This document shows positions 1 to 8,152 of a stretch of 35,016 nt of DNA, piece after piece. The notes beneath the pieces are model-generated. The model was not told the DNA's origin. It made no database searches and was given only the letters and a program-made list of their open reading frames with translations. The DNA is from Bacteroidota bacterium. Lineage in GTDB: Bacteria; Bacteroidota; Ignavibacteria; Ignavibacteriales; Melioribacteraceae. Location of the stretch: assembly GCA_023447335.1 (NCBI GenBank), contig JAEXOD010000030.1:1-35016 (forward strand). Direction: 5' to 3'. Position 1 is the first letter of the stretch. Every line of letters begins with the position of its first letter. A program made the translations under genes and the position numbers.

Positions 1-1
1 T

Positions 2-928
2 AGTAGTATGGGGGCAGAAATTAATGCCGTGAAAAATAATATTATTGAATTTACTGATTCTTTAGCTTTTAAAGGAATAGACTATAATTTAGGAATGGTG
101 ACGTTTTTGGATTATATAGAAAACGTATATGCATTTACATCAGATGCAAACCATTTTAAAGGACTTGTAGAGGTACAACATTCTCACGGAGGAGGCGGTT
201 ATCCTGAAAATTCCTTGGATGCCTTAGTTCGTGCAACTCAGTTTAATTTTCGCAATTCATCCCAAAGAGTAATAATTTGGATAACAGATGCTTCTTTCCA
301 TGTGCAAAATATATACACACAGTATTCTGTTCAGAATGTTGTTGATTCTATCATAAATAAATCAATAATTGCTCATTGTATAGGAAGTATTGACGAACAA
401 TTTTTATATGAACAAATTACTATTCCTACCGGTGGAAATTTTTATAATATAAATGGAAATTTTAGGGATATTTTGCTTGATATTTCGCGAATTAATGTTT
501 CATCCAATTACTTGCTTACATTTAATTCATTAAATCCTTCTGCTAACCATTCCGGTACATTGGAATTGCACTATGCTGGTTTGGGCGGAACAGCTATGTT
601 TAATTATGCTACCGAAATGCCCGATAATTCCTTAAATAATATTAAAGAAATTTCATGCTATCCTAATCCTTTTAATCCCTCTGTCAAAATTCGTTTAGAA
701 AATCCTTCGCTATATCAAGGTGAAGTGGAAATCTATAACATCTTAGGTCAAAAAGTGAAAATGCTTTCTTTTGATTCCGGACAAAATCCGGTAACACTTT
801 CTTGGGATGCTAAAAATGACCTAAATGGAAATAATGGTGCAGGAATTTATTTTGTAAGAGCAAAATATATTTCAAACAACGGCATTGCAAAAATACTGCC
901 GGTTCAAAAAATAATATTCTTAAAATAA
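2..928 (+). CDS. Secreted von Willebrand A-domain protein with T9SS sorting tail (5' partial)
   Basis: The reading frame enters from the left edge: the two codons before the first ATG at 8 are both Ser, giving Ser-Ser-Met. This matches the end of a vWA metal-site motif (DxSxS followed by Met), so the gene starts outside the window and the ATG at 8 is internal. A vWA-like core follows, with the hydrophobic strand and Asp of VIIWITDA near residue 95. The last ~90 residues form a type A T9SS sorting domain (CYPNPFNPSVKI, then IYNILGQKVK, GIYFVRAKY and a basic tail). It is probably exported, processed and surface-attached or released. It overlaps the next gene's first possible ATG, which suggests one operon with the vWA protein at 943. 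Ligand and function are unknown. Confidence 0.8.
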   Translation, partial: SSMGAEINAVKNNIIEFTDSLAFKGIDYNLGMVTFLDYIENVYAFTSDANHFKGLVEVQHSHGGGGYPENSLDALVRATQFNFRNSSQRVIIWITDASFHVQNIYTQYSVQNVVDSIINKSIIAHCIGSIDEQFLYEQITIPTGGNFYNINGNFRDILLDISRINVSSNYLLTFNSLNPSANHSGTLELHYAGLGGTAMFNYATEMPDNSLNNIKEISCYPNPFNPSVKIRLENPSLYQGEVEIYNILGQKVKMLSFDSGQNPVTLSWDAKNDLNGNNGAGIYFVRAKYISNNGIAKILPVQKIIFLK

Positions 929-942
929 TGAGGGGTTATACT

Positions 943-3207
943 ATGAAATTTAAATATATTCTTTTCAATATATTAGTTTTAGTTTTTTATGGTAACTTAA
1001 TGGCAGACGGTTTATTAGTATCTTCGGATACTACTTATCCGGGTTATTTACTTAGAAACCGAGTTACACAAGTATCAGTTAAAATTAACGATTTTGTAGC
1101 GGAAACTGTAGTTTACCAAGAATTTGTGAACGATTGGACAAAAACAGTTGATGCAGTTTATTCATTTCCGTTACCTAATGATGCACGGTCAACTGCAATA
1201 TATTACACAAGAAACGATACTCTATTCAAAGCCATTTTAAAAGTTCAGCCTCAATCAATTAATCCAGGAACAGGTTCCGGAGGTATTTTTGCATTAATTA
1301 ATAAATATATGGGAAAAAACGTATTAAAAATAGAGTTAAAAGATATTAAACCCGGCGATCTACAAAAAATTGAATTGCACTATGTTTCGTTATTAAATAG
1401 TGTGAAAGAAAATATTAATTATTTTTATCCATTAGATACAAAAGATTTTGTGACTAATCCTATAGACCTTTTAGAATTTAATATAGAAGTCAATTCCAAA
1501 AGCAATATAACTTCTTTTAATATTCCCTCTCATCCCAATTTTCAAACGTTGGTTAACGAACAAAATAAGGTCGTTCTGCGAATACGCAAAGCTATGGCAT
1601 ATTTAACATCAGATTTCCGTTTTAGTTACAAAACTTCAAACGAATCAATAGCTTTATCTTCATATTCGGTAAATAATGATTCTATTGATGGACATTTTAC
1701 ATTATTTTTGAAAGCTCCAAGTAATTCTGCAGGACAAGAAATTCCTAAAAATATAATTTTTGTAATTTCAAGGTCATCTTCGATGGTTGGTTACAAATTT
1801 GAACAGAGTATACATGCCATATCAAACGCTTTGGATAATCTGACAGAAAATGATAAATTTAATATCATAGACTACGATAGTTATGTTCATCCTTGGCAAC
1901 CGTATTTGATTCCTGCTAATGCTTCATCCATCGCAAATGCAAAAGAATATTTGAATAATCTTTCAACAGGTACTACAGGAAATCAATTTACTAATGCTAT
2001 TACAATTGCTATGAATCATTTCTTAGAAGACAATAATTCAAATATGATTGTTGCTTTTACTGACGGAAGAAGCACTATTAATCCTAAATCAATAAGAAGT
2101 TCAAATCATTATAACATAGGACTTTTCCCGATTGCAATTGGTGACAACGTTGATAATGCCCGATTAGAAATGTTAGCATCATTAAATTATGGTTTTGCTA
2201 CATTTATTAAAGAAAAAGACAATATTAACGAAAAGGTTACTGATGTGTTGGATGTTATTAATCAACCGATTTTAAAGTCACCGATATTTAATTTTGAGAA
2301 ATCGGATATTAGTAATGTTTTACCTCGATATTTAAGTACGCTTTTTGTTGGGTCAAACATTGTTGTAAGCGGTAGATATTCTATTCCCGAATCAGGAATT
2401 GTTTATGTTGCCGGAGAAGGAAATACTGACACGTTAAACTTTCAATTCAATGCAAATTTTAGTGGCAACACAACAGATGATAAATTCCCCGAATTTATTT
2501 GGGCAAAATTACGAATGGATGAACTTGAAAGAGAAATTGAAATTTATGGTGAAACGCAACCCAAAAAAGACAGTTTGATAAATTTAAGTTTGATGTATGG
2601 GATGCGTTGCAGATATACTGCTTATATTGCAAATTATACAAATGTTATTTCACCTGTGGAACAGATTATTTGCAATATTACAAAGTTAAATGATAGAATT
2701 CAATTAAGTTGGAGTACTACCTTTAACTCCAATATCAAAGGTTTTGAAATACTTAAAAGTTTTGATGGTAAGAATTTTGTTAAAATAGACTATATTGCAA
2801 GTTATGAAACAAACGGTCTTAACAATACTTATTATTTTAACGATTTTGACCTTACTTCTGGGGCATATTATCAAATTAGACAAATAGATTTAGACGGAAA
2901 TATAGTGTTTTCTGAAATATTAAATCTTAACGGAATGGGAGATATTGATTTTGTTTTGACGCAAAACTACCCAAATCCATTTAATCCAAGTACGATAATT
3001 AGCTTTGTTATTCCTAAATCATCTTTTGTTACATTAAAAATATATGATGTTTTAGGCAAAGAGATTTCAAATCTGGTTAACGAAGAACTCATCCCAGGCA
3101 GCTACACCAAAATATGGAATGCAGAAAACTTAAGTAGCGGAGTTTATTTTTATACACTTAAAGCAGGTAATTTCAACCAAACCAAGAAGATGGTATTGGT
3201 GAGATAG
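943..3207 (+). CDS. VIT and vWA domain protein with T9SS sorting tail
   Basis: I start this gene at the ATG at 943, not the in-frame ATG at 928. AGGGG lies 7 nt upstream of 943, and starting there gives a clean signal peptide (MKFKYILFNILVLVFYGN). The N-terminal third is a VIT (inter-alpha-trypsin) domain: VTQVSVKIND, AETVVYQEFVND, AVYSFPLPNDAR, then IKPGDLQKIELHY. A vWA domain follows from about residue 265 to 440, with AFTDGRS as the later metal-site strand. The first metal-site motif reads SRSSSM instead of DxSxS, so the leading Asp is replaced by Ser. A beta-sandwich linker precedes the C-terminal type A T9SS sorting domain (NYPNPFNPSTII to MVLVR). Family members are usually adhesive or protein-binding. 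The ligand here is unknown. Confidence 0.85.
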   Translation: MKFKYILFNILVLVFYGNLMADGLLVSSDTTYPGYLLRNRVTQVSVKINDFVAETVVYQEFVNDWTKTVDAVYSFPLPNDARSTAIYYTRNDTLFKAILKVQPQSINPGTGSGGIFALINKYMGKNVLKIELKDIKPGDLQKIELHYVSLLNSVKENINYFYPLDTKDFVTNPIDLLEFNIEVNSKSNITSFNIPSHPNFQTLVNEQNKVVLRIRKAMAYLTSDFRFSYKTSNESIALSSYSVNNDSIDGHFTLFLKAPSNSAGQEIPKNIIFVISRSSSMVGYKFEQSIHAISNALDNLTENDKFNIIDYDSYVHPWQPYLIPANASSIANAKEYLNNLSTGTTGNQFTNAITIAMNHFLEDNNSNMIVAFTDGRSTINPKSIRSSNHYNIGLFPIAIGDNVDNARLEMLASLNYGFATFIKEKDNINEKVTDVLDVINQPILKSPIFNFEKSDISNVLPRYLSTLFVGSNIVVSGRYSIPESGIVYVAGEGNTDTLNFQFNANFSGNTTDDKFPEFIWAKLRMDELEREIEIYGETQPKKDSLINLSLMYGMRCRYTAYIANYTNVISPVEQIICNITKLNDRIQLSWSTTFNSNIKGFEILKSFDGKNFVKIDYIASYETNGLNNTYYFNDFDLTSGAYYQIRQIDLDGNIVFSEILNLNGMGDIDFVLTQNYPNPFNPSTIISFVIPKSSFVTLKIYDVLGKEISNLVNEELIPGSYTKIWNAENLSSGVYFYTLKAGNFNQTKKMVLVR

Positions 3208-3263
3208 TCGTTGATGTTAAATTTTTGAAATGAATTCGTAATTTTTAGTTTTAATTAATTGGT

Positions 3264-3301
3264 GAAAACCGAAACAAAAAAAGTTTCGGTTTTCTGTTTT
3301 T
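3264..3301 (+). terminator. Rho-independent terminator after the vWA genes
   Basis: A perfect 12-bp stem (GAAAACCGAAAC, 3264-3275, with GTTTCGGTTTTC, 3283-3294) has a 7-nt A-only loop and is followed by TGTTTTT. It lies 57 nt after the stop codon of the VIT/vWA gene. Confidence 0.85.
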
Positions 3302-3391
3302 AAGCCATCACTCTTCAAAAACACGTAATATAATCTGATAAGTTTAATTAAAAGATTTACTTAGAGGTAAAAAGTGTTATAATTGTATTAA

Positions 3392-3982
3392 ATATTTGCG
3401 CAATATTTTGAGTTTAATATTATACCGGAATGGGAAAAACAACACCAGTACCCTAAAACAGAAGTTTGGGACATGAAAGGGAAATATAATGTTTAAGAAG
3501 TTTCATGCAAGAAAGATAAAACCAAAGGAAGAGCTAAGAAAATAATAGGGAAATTTTTAGGCAAAATTACTTATGAAGGATTCATGGAATGAAAAAAAAC
3601 GAAAACTTTAAAGACAAGCCTAAAACGACTATATAGAATACAGAATTTCCGTCAAAGTATAAGGATGTTATTATGCGTCAAAGAAATTATTGGGAAAAAA
3701 ATAGAAGAATTAAAGAACATATTCCCTTATTAATATTAAGAGATATTAGTATTATCATATTTACGTTTTTTCCATTTTATAACTATAAAAAACACTCCAG
3801 ATTATTTGGAGCATTCGTTTGCATGCGAGGAGTTGAAAGTTAAACTAACCGAAAAGACAACATCGGTAATTTATGAAAAACTACGGAAAGACAGAGAAAA
3901 GATTATCAGTTTTAAACAAACGTTTTATAAGGGGAAAGATTTTCTGGCAATAAATATAACAAATATTATTAGCGAATCCTAA
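3392..3982 (+). pseudogene. Decayed IS1634/IS4-like DDE transposase remnant
   Basis: One reading frame carries transposase-like segments across the whole interval, interrupted by four in-frame stops (TAA 3494, TGA 3590, TAA 3731, TAA 3737), and ends at TAA 3980. Readable pieces are IPEWEKQHQYPKTEVWDM, KKIIGKFLGKITYEGF, KKIEELKNIFPY, and KNTPDYLEHSFACEELKV followed by EKLRKDREKIISF and FLAINITNIIS. From memory these match the N-terminal half of IS4-group/IS1634-like transposases: the FLGKIT..G linker, the IEELK..FP segment, and the strand before the first catalytic Asp. Here the expected Asp is Asn (LAINITN). The frame then stops and runs into the 3' part of another gene, so the C-terminal catalytic half is missing. 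No start codon or terminal repeats were found for it. Confidence 0.65.
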
Positions 3983-4643
3983 AAGATTAAATGTTGACGG
4001 TTCGCGAAGTGATATAGTTATGTTTGGTGGACCGAACGGTATTAGTTAAGAATATCAAGATTTTGCACCGAAAGTAGTTAAACAGCTAAAGGCGGTTTAT
4101 GAGTCCGCAACCAATAGAGTAAAAGTTACATGGGCACCAAATACCGAAGCGGATTTAAAAGAGTATTATGTATATAAAGATACTGCTCCTATATTAACTT
4201 TAGATAGTACAAAAAGAGTAGCAATATTAACCGATAATTTATTTTATGACACAATAGAACAAAAGGCATATTACAGAGTAACTGCTGTAGATAATACCGG
4301 CAATCAAAGTTATCAAAGTAGTGAAGTAATAGTGAGGGTCACAGATGTAAACGAAGTTACCATAACAGCTAATTACGAATATGCACTATACCAAAATTAT
4401 CCGAATCCATTTAACCCGACAACAACAATTAGTTATAGCTTAAAAGATGACGGCGAAGTAAGAATAAAGATATATGATATAACGGGTAAACTATTACAGA
4501 CAATAATTGAAGGAAATAAAAGCAAAGGTTATAACGAAACGCAAATAGATTTAAGTAATATAGCAAGCGGTATATATTTGTATAGATTGGAAGTAACGGG
4601 GCCAGTATTTAATGATTTGAAGAAAATGGTTCTGGTGAAGTAA
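3975..4643 (+). pseudogene. 3' remnant of a secreted beta-helix/T9SS protein
   Basis: The frame reads NPKRLNVDGSRSDIVMFGGP, typical of the last coil of secreted right-handed beta-helix (choice-of-anchor Q-like) proteins. A TAA at 4047 then interrupts NGIS/EYQDFAPK. The frame is open again to 4643. It holds a fibronectin type III-like domain (VKVTWAPNTEADLKEYYVYK, YRVTAVDNTGNQS) and a complete type A T9SS sorting domain (NYPNPFNPTTTISYSL to MVLVK). The only start available downstream is a GTG at 4332, which lies inside the FN3-sorting domain junction and has no signal peptide, so the 103-residue open frame is not a sensible gene by itself. The 5' part of the parent gene is absent; a transposase remnant abuts it. 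Confidence 0.75.
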
Positions 4644-4667
4644 TGTTAAATGTTGAATAAAAAGCAA

Positions 4668-4848
4668 CCCATAAATTCATTCATGGGGTGAGGAAATAAT
4701 TCCAGCCCACGACAATAGCCCAATGAAATGGCAAGGTAAGGCAGAAATTGGTATGTTTGGTTAAATAAATTTTGATTGTTACTTCTGAATGTTGAATACT
4801 AATATTTAATGTGAAATTAGCCACGGAATTATCCACGACTAGAGCCCA
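4668..4848. repeat. REP-like short repeats in gene-free DNA
   Basis: Two 16-bp near-identical copies, CCACGACAATAGCCCA (4707-4722) and CCACGACTAGAGCCCA (4833-4848), match at 14 of 16 positions. An imperfect inverted repeat, CCCATAAATTCATTCATGGG, lies at about 4668-4687. This looks like degenerate REP-type intergenic repeats. A 75-codon minus-strand open frame covers it but has no domain and crosses the repeats, so I do not call it a gene. Confidence 0.45.
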
Positions 4849-4857
4849 CACAATTAA

Positions 4858-5153
4858 GGGGACTGTATCAAAAGCTTGTTTTTTTGTTTTTATTAAGCAA
4901 TTTTTCACTTATTTATTAAGATTAATACATTTTAATATTACCCGTTTAATAAAGTTTTAGCGGGGTTTGATTGCCGCTACCTTAAGATAGTGGTAATTGA
5001 TAAAACACTTGTATATTATAGCAAAAATCACTTATTTATTTATATAATTACCACAATTTTTAAATAGTGACTTGGGAATAATTTCAACTCATCTCAAAAC
5101 TTTTGAGATTAATCTTTAAAAATTTACATTAAGTTTAATTTTGATACAGCCCC
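4858..5153. mobile_element. MITE-like element with terminal inverted repeats
   Basis: The left end GGGGACTGTATCAAAA (4858-4873) and right end TTTTGATACAGCCCC (5139-5153) are inverted copies differing by one extra A. The 296-bp interval holds no convincing gene and has nested internal symmetry: GTGGTAATT (4990-4998) with AATTACCAC (5046-5054), and ATCTCAAAA-C-TTTTGAGAT (5091-5109). Terminal repeats without a transposase suggest a MITE or an internally deleted insertion sequence. No clear target-site duplication is visible in the flanks. The ends are of the general GGGGCTGT..CAAAA kind common in DDE elements, so I do not name a family. Confidence 0.6.
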
Positions 5154-5182
5154 TGACAAGTATATGTATTAGAATTATTTTA

Positions 5183-5590
5183 TTATTTTAATTGTTCTAT
5201 TGCGGTACCCCATTCTTCAATATGATAAATCTCTACGATCTTTCCGTTTTCGACAGTATGTATATCAATTGACATAGTTTTGAAAGATTTTGAACCATTT
5301 AAATTTAAGCCCATAAATTCACCAATCGGTGAACCGCTAAACTCACTACGAACAACAACTTGATTTCCTTCTTGTATAATTTCTTTCGGTTCCCATTTAA
5401 GATCAGGAATTAGTTTCCAAAAATATTGGAGCTGTCCTATTAATATTTGTTTGCTTTTTGTCTCTTTAGCATTAATTGATAGGAAGTTATCATCCAATAA
5501 TTGATTTGTAAATTCCGGTAAGTTTGTATCACTATTTACAGTTAAACATTTTGTGTAAAAAGATTTTACTAATTCTTTCATGTTTTCCAT
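5183..5590 (-). CDS. SnoaL-like (NTF2-fold) ester cyclase family protein
   Basis: This 135-residue protein has the size and layout of stand-alone SnoaL-like/NTF2-fold proteins: an N-terminal helical part (KELVKSFYTKCL), then the curved sheet with DLKWEPKEIIQEGNQVVVR, a GEFMGL segment, and MSIDIHTVENGKIVEIYHIEEWG. The ending (FRVENGKIVEHW-like) is characteristic of the family. Substrate and reaction cannot be read from sequence; many members bind small hydrophobic molecules and are not cyclases. AAGGAAT upstream of ATGGAAAACATG is a reasonable ribosome site. It is divergent from the HxlR regulator at 5708 and probably its target. Confidence 0.75.
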   Translation of the reverse strand: MENMKELVKSFYTKCLTVNSDTNLPEFTNQLLDDNFLSINAKETKSKQILIGQLQYFWKLIPDLKWEPKEIIQEGNQVVVRSEFSGSPIGEFMGLNLNGSKSFKTMSIDIHTVENGKIVEIYHIEEWGTAIEQLK

Positions 5591-5707
5591 TTTGATTCCT
5601 TATTAATTTTTTTGTGTTAGTCAAAATTAGTATATTAGTAGTTGAAAATAAAGTAGTATAAAATCTTGTAAGTAGTACATTTTTTTAGACTAATGGATTA
5701 AACAAGA
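5591..5707. promoter_or_regulatory. Divergent promoter region with AGTAGTA direct repeats
   Basis: This 117-bp region separates the divergent SnoaL-like and HxlR genes. AAGTAGTATA (5651-5660) and AAGTAGTACA (5670-5679) are direct repeats with starts 19 nt apart, and ATTAGTAGTTG lies just upstream. Sites on about the same face two turns apart suit a dimeric winged-helix regulator, so this is a candidate operator for autoregulation. No promoter boxes can be assigned with confidence. Confidence 0.45.
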
Positions 5708-6055
5708 ATGCAAACTAATGATAAGATAAACGGGTTAACTTGGGAAGATTTTATTAATTGCCCTATTAACTTTGCACTTCAAAAAATTGGGGGAAAATGG
5801 AAGCCGGTAATTTTACATAGACTTCAAATCGGTATTAATCGATTTAGCTTATTACAGAAATCTATTCCGGTTATTAGCAAACAAATGTTAATTAATCAGC
5901 TAAGAGAACTTGAAAAGGATGGTTATATAAAACGAGAAGTCTTCCCGGAGGTTCCTCCGCATGTAGAATATTATATTACGGAAAAGGGAAAAACTATCTT
6001 TCCTATTTTAGATATTCTTGCTAAATGGGGGAAAGAACAGATGATTGATAAATAA
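5708..6055 (+). CDS. HxlR-family winged-helix transcriptional regulator
   Basis: This 115-residue protein matches the HxlR/DUF24 family end to end. It has the N-terminal CPINFALQKIGGKWKPVIL segment with Cys18, then RFSLLQKSIPVISKQML (recognition region), LRELEKDGYIKREVFPEVPP (wing) and YYITEKGKTIFPILDILAKW (dimer helix). In relatives such as HypR and YodB the N-terminal Cys senses electrophiles or oxidants; that role is possible here because the Cys is kept. It is divergent from the SnoaL-like gene and likely controls it and itself. The ATG at 5708 gives the normal family length, although no strong Shine-Dalgarno is seen. Confidence 0.9.
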   Translation: MQTNDKINGLTWEDFINCPINFALQKIGGKWKPVILHRLQIGINRFSLLQKSIPVISKQMLINQLRELEKDGYIKREVFPEVPPHVEYYITEKGKTIFPILDILAKWGKEQMIDK

Positions 6056-6435
6056 AAGAAAAATTTGCGAAATTTTTATTACCAATTTAGGTTTATTTGA
6101 GACTGTTTGTAACATTATTTGAGTGAAATTGAACACGTGAAAAATATGTTATTTAGTTATCTAAAATACAAAATAGTATAACAATAATACTCAAACTCCA
6201 AGCTTAAAAGCACTCGTAAAATCAAAATACAAAGTTACCCTTGCAGGTTAAGGTACTATATTCCACGCCCTAGTTAGGATGAGTGTCCTAACAGAAGTTG
6301 TAAAAGCAGAAAATGGAAGTACCCTTTTTGGGGTACCCCACTGTTTAGGTTGTAAATCTTTTAGAACAGGTTGCTTAAAACGAGAAATGTAAGTACTTTA
6401 AAACGACATTAAAATTTTTGTAAAAATATAATTTT
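6056..6435. other. Gene-free interval with small hairpins
   Basis: This 380-bp interval lies between convergent genes and I see no credible gene in it. A weak AT hairpin (AAAAATTT-GCG-AAATTTTT, 6059-6077) directly after the HxlR stop may end that transcript. Further on are GTTAGGA-TGAGTG-TCCTAAC (6273-6292) and GTACCC-TTTTTG-GGGTAC (6319-6336). The second is nested between CCTAACAG (6287-6294) and CTGTTTAGG (6341-6349), which can also pair with one bulge. Confidence 0.5.
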
Positions 6436-7200
6436 TTAGTCATGCACTAAGCGAAAACCGGTGTTTTTGGACTTGAAATTAGGATCATCGCAAGTACGAG
6501 CGGTAGTAGAGTATGGGACATCTCCCCAAGAGCCTCCACGTATAACACAACATTCACCTTCGTTAGGTCCTTTTGGATTCTTACTTGGGCTACTTGCATA
6601 ATAGTTCTCTCCATACCAATCATCGCACCATTCCCATACATTACCACTCATGTCAAATATGCCTAACTCATTAGGCATTTTTGTGCCTACTTCATGCGGT
6701 CTGTTACGCGAATTATCGTAATGCCATGCAACGTCATGTATGTCATTGCTTCCTGAATATGTATATTTATTACTTTTATTTCCTCCTCTTGCCGCATATT
6801 CCCACTCTGCTTCGGTGGGAAGTCTATACTTTTTTTTCGTTTTTTTGTTTAACTTTTTAATATAATCTTGTATGTCATTCCAACTAACATTATCAACCGG
6901 AAAATTGTCTTTTTCCCAAATACATGGGTTGTCACCCATTATTTCTATCCATTCTTTTTGGGTAACTTCATATTTACTTATATAAAAACTATTTAACGTC
7001 ACACTGTGTGCCGGTTTTTCGTTACTTTTTCCGTAATTGTTCCCCCCCATCAGAAACGTTCCTCCTTCCACATAAACAAAATTTTCATTGTTTCCAATCT
7101 TGGTTTTAACATCAACACCATTTTTTGATACTACCGAACCTCCGTTCTGAGCATATGATACTATGCCAATCAACATAAACATTATAAATATTTTTTTCAT
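6436..7200 (-). CDS. Secreted SUMF1/FGE-domain protein (downstream copy)
   Basis: This 254-residue protein has a signal peptide (MKKIFIMFMLIGIVSYAQ) followed by one formylglycine-generating-enzyme/SUMF1 domain. Its motifs are FVYVEGGTFLMG (41-52), SFYISKYEVT (71-80), YRLPTEAEWEYAARGG (125-140), GNVWEWCDDWY (186-196), RGGSW (221-225) and the terminal GFR (248-250). True FGE uses a Cys pair in the segment after RGGS. Here that segment has only Cys237 in a different context, so sulfatase activation is not supported. The domain may serve in another role, as in many secreted SUMF1 proteins. GGAGG precedes the start. It is a tandem paralog of the gene at 7292, with near-identical first ~45 residues. 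Confidence 0.85.
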   Translation of the reverse strand: MKKIFIMFMLIGIVSYAQNGGSVVSKNGVDVKTKIGNNENFVYVEGGTFLMGGNNYGKSNEKPAHSVTLNSFYISKYEVTQKEWIEIMGDNPCIWEKDNFPVDNVSWNDIQDYIKKLNKKTKKKYRLPTEAEWEYAARGGNKSNKYTYSGSNDIHDVAWHYDNSRNRPHEVGTKMPNELGIFDMSGNVWEWCDDWYGENYYASSPSKNPKGPNEGECCVIRGGSWGDVPYSTTARTCDDPNFKSKNTGFRLVHD

Positions 7201-7282
7201 CCTGCCTCCGTTTATTTTTTATTGATGTATATTTAATCTTGATCAATCTTCGCAAAACGCTATTTTTACCGAGTCCTTGGCT
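7201..7282 (-). repeat. Duplicated 82-bp leader, copy 1
   Basis: This 82-bp segment upstream of the first SUMF1 gene closely matches the same-length segment upstream of its paralog (8153-8234). In the outer 31 nt (GCAAAACGCTATTTTTACCG onward) there is one mismatch. The duplication unit therefore included the leader, probably with promoter elements, not only the coding region. Confidence 0.75.
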
Positions 7283-7291
7283 ATCACTATT

Positions 7292-8152
7292 TTAGTCATA
7301 CACTAACCGGAAACCACTATTGTAGTATGTGGAATGCGGATAGTAACGTGCGCGATAGGTAGTAAAACAGTATTTATCTATATCGTTCCAAGCGCCACCA
7401 CGAAGGACACGATACTCTCCGGTACTCGGCCCTTTTGGGTTATTATTCGGACTGCTTTCATAATAATCTATCCCAAACCAATCTTGAGACCACTCCAAAA
7501 CGTTTCCGGTCATATCATATATTCCCAATTCGTTCGGTTGTTTTGTGCCTACCTCATGAGTTTTACCACCCGAATTATCTTTATACCAGGCAACATCACC
7601 CGCGTTATTACTTCCTGAATATTTATAGCTACTGTTTTTATTTCCACCTTTGGCGGCATATTCCCATTCCGCTTCGGTTGGTAATCTTCCACCTGCCCAT
7701 TTTGCATATGCGACTGCATCATTCCAACTTACGTGTATTACAGGGTGCCGATTTTCTTCAACGTTTCTTCTGTTGCCACCTACTTCGCAATACCAATCTG
7801 CACCGATTTTCTTTTCCCATTTGCTTCCGTTCCAAACAACACTCCACCCCGTTTTGCTCGCATCAGTTTCATAACCTGTAGCACTTATAAATTTTTCAAA
7901 CTCTTCAACAGTAACTTCATATTTCCCGATATAAAAGCTGTTTATAGTTACAGAGTGTACCGGTTTTTCATCAGAAGAATGAAATTTTTCATCACTCCCC
8001 ATTTGAAACGTTCCTCCTTCTACATAAACAAAATTTTCACTGTTTCCAATCTTGGTTTTAATATCAATGCTCTTTTTTGATACTACCGAATCTCTGTTTT
8101 GAGCATATAATACAATGCCAATCAACATAAACATTATAAATATTTTTTTCAT
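7292..8152 (-). CDS. Secreted SUMF1/FGE-domain protein (upstream copy)
   Basis: This 286-residue paralog of the gene at 6436 has the same signal peptide and start (MKKIFIMFMLIGIVLYAQN), then FVYVEGGTFQMGSDEK, GKYEVTVEEFEKFISATGYE, RLPTEAEWEYAAKGG, GNVLEWSQDWFG, RGGAW (251-255) and a terminal GFRLVYD. It keeps the ~30-residue insert of full-length FGE-like proteins (TGWSVVWNGSKWEKKIGADW), which the downstream copy lacks. After RGGAW it has a single Cys262, where FGE needs two, so it is unlikely to be a formylglycine generator. A ribosome site is weak (GGAAG). The gene is separated from its downstream copy by 91 bp of duplicated leader, and its own function is unknown. Confidence 0.85.
   Translation of the reverse strand: MKKIFIMFMLIGIVLYAQNRDSVVSKKSIDIKTKIGNSENFVYVEGGTFQMGSDEKFHSSDEKPVHSVTINSFYIGKYEVTVEEFEKFISATGYETDASKTGWSVVWNGSKWEKKIGADWYCEVGGNRRNVEENRHPVIHVSWNDAVAYAKWAGGRLPTEAEWEYAAKGGNKNSSYKYSGSNNAGDVAWYKDNSGGKTHEVGTKQPNELGIYDMTGNVLEWSQDWFGIDYYESSPNNNPKGPSTGEYRVLRGGAWNDIDKYCFTTYRARYYPHSTYYNSGFRLVYD

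Noticed and set aside
3392..3982. Stop-codon recoding in the transposase frame
   Set aside because: Other genes in the window end normally at TAA, TGA and TAG, and the transposase lacks its C-terminal half, so decay is the simpler explanation.
4681..4908. 75-codon minus-strand open frame
   Set aside because: It runs across REP-like repeats and into the left end of the MITE-like element, has no domain and no supported start.
6273..6349. Possible integron attC site (CCTAAC ... GTTTAGG, 63 bp)
   Set aside because: The end motifs do not fit RYYYAAC and GTTRRRY on both sides, and no integrase or cassette is present.
7334..8080. Several plus-strand open frames opposite the SUMF1 gene
   Set aside because: They are antisense to a clear coding region, with no domain or ribosome site.
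6436..8152. Sulfatase-activating formylglycine enzyme
   Set aside because: The FGE cysteine pair is missing in both copies and no sulfatase gene is in the window.
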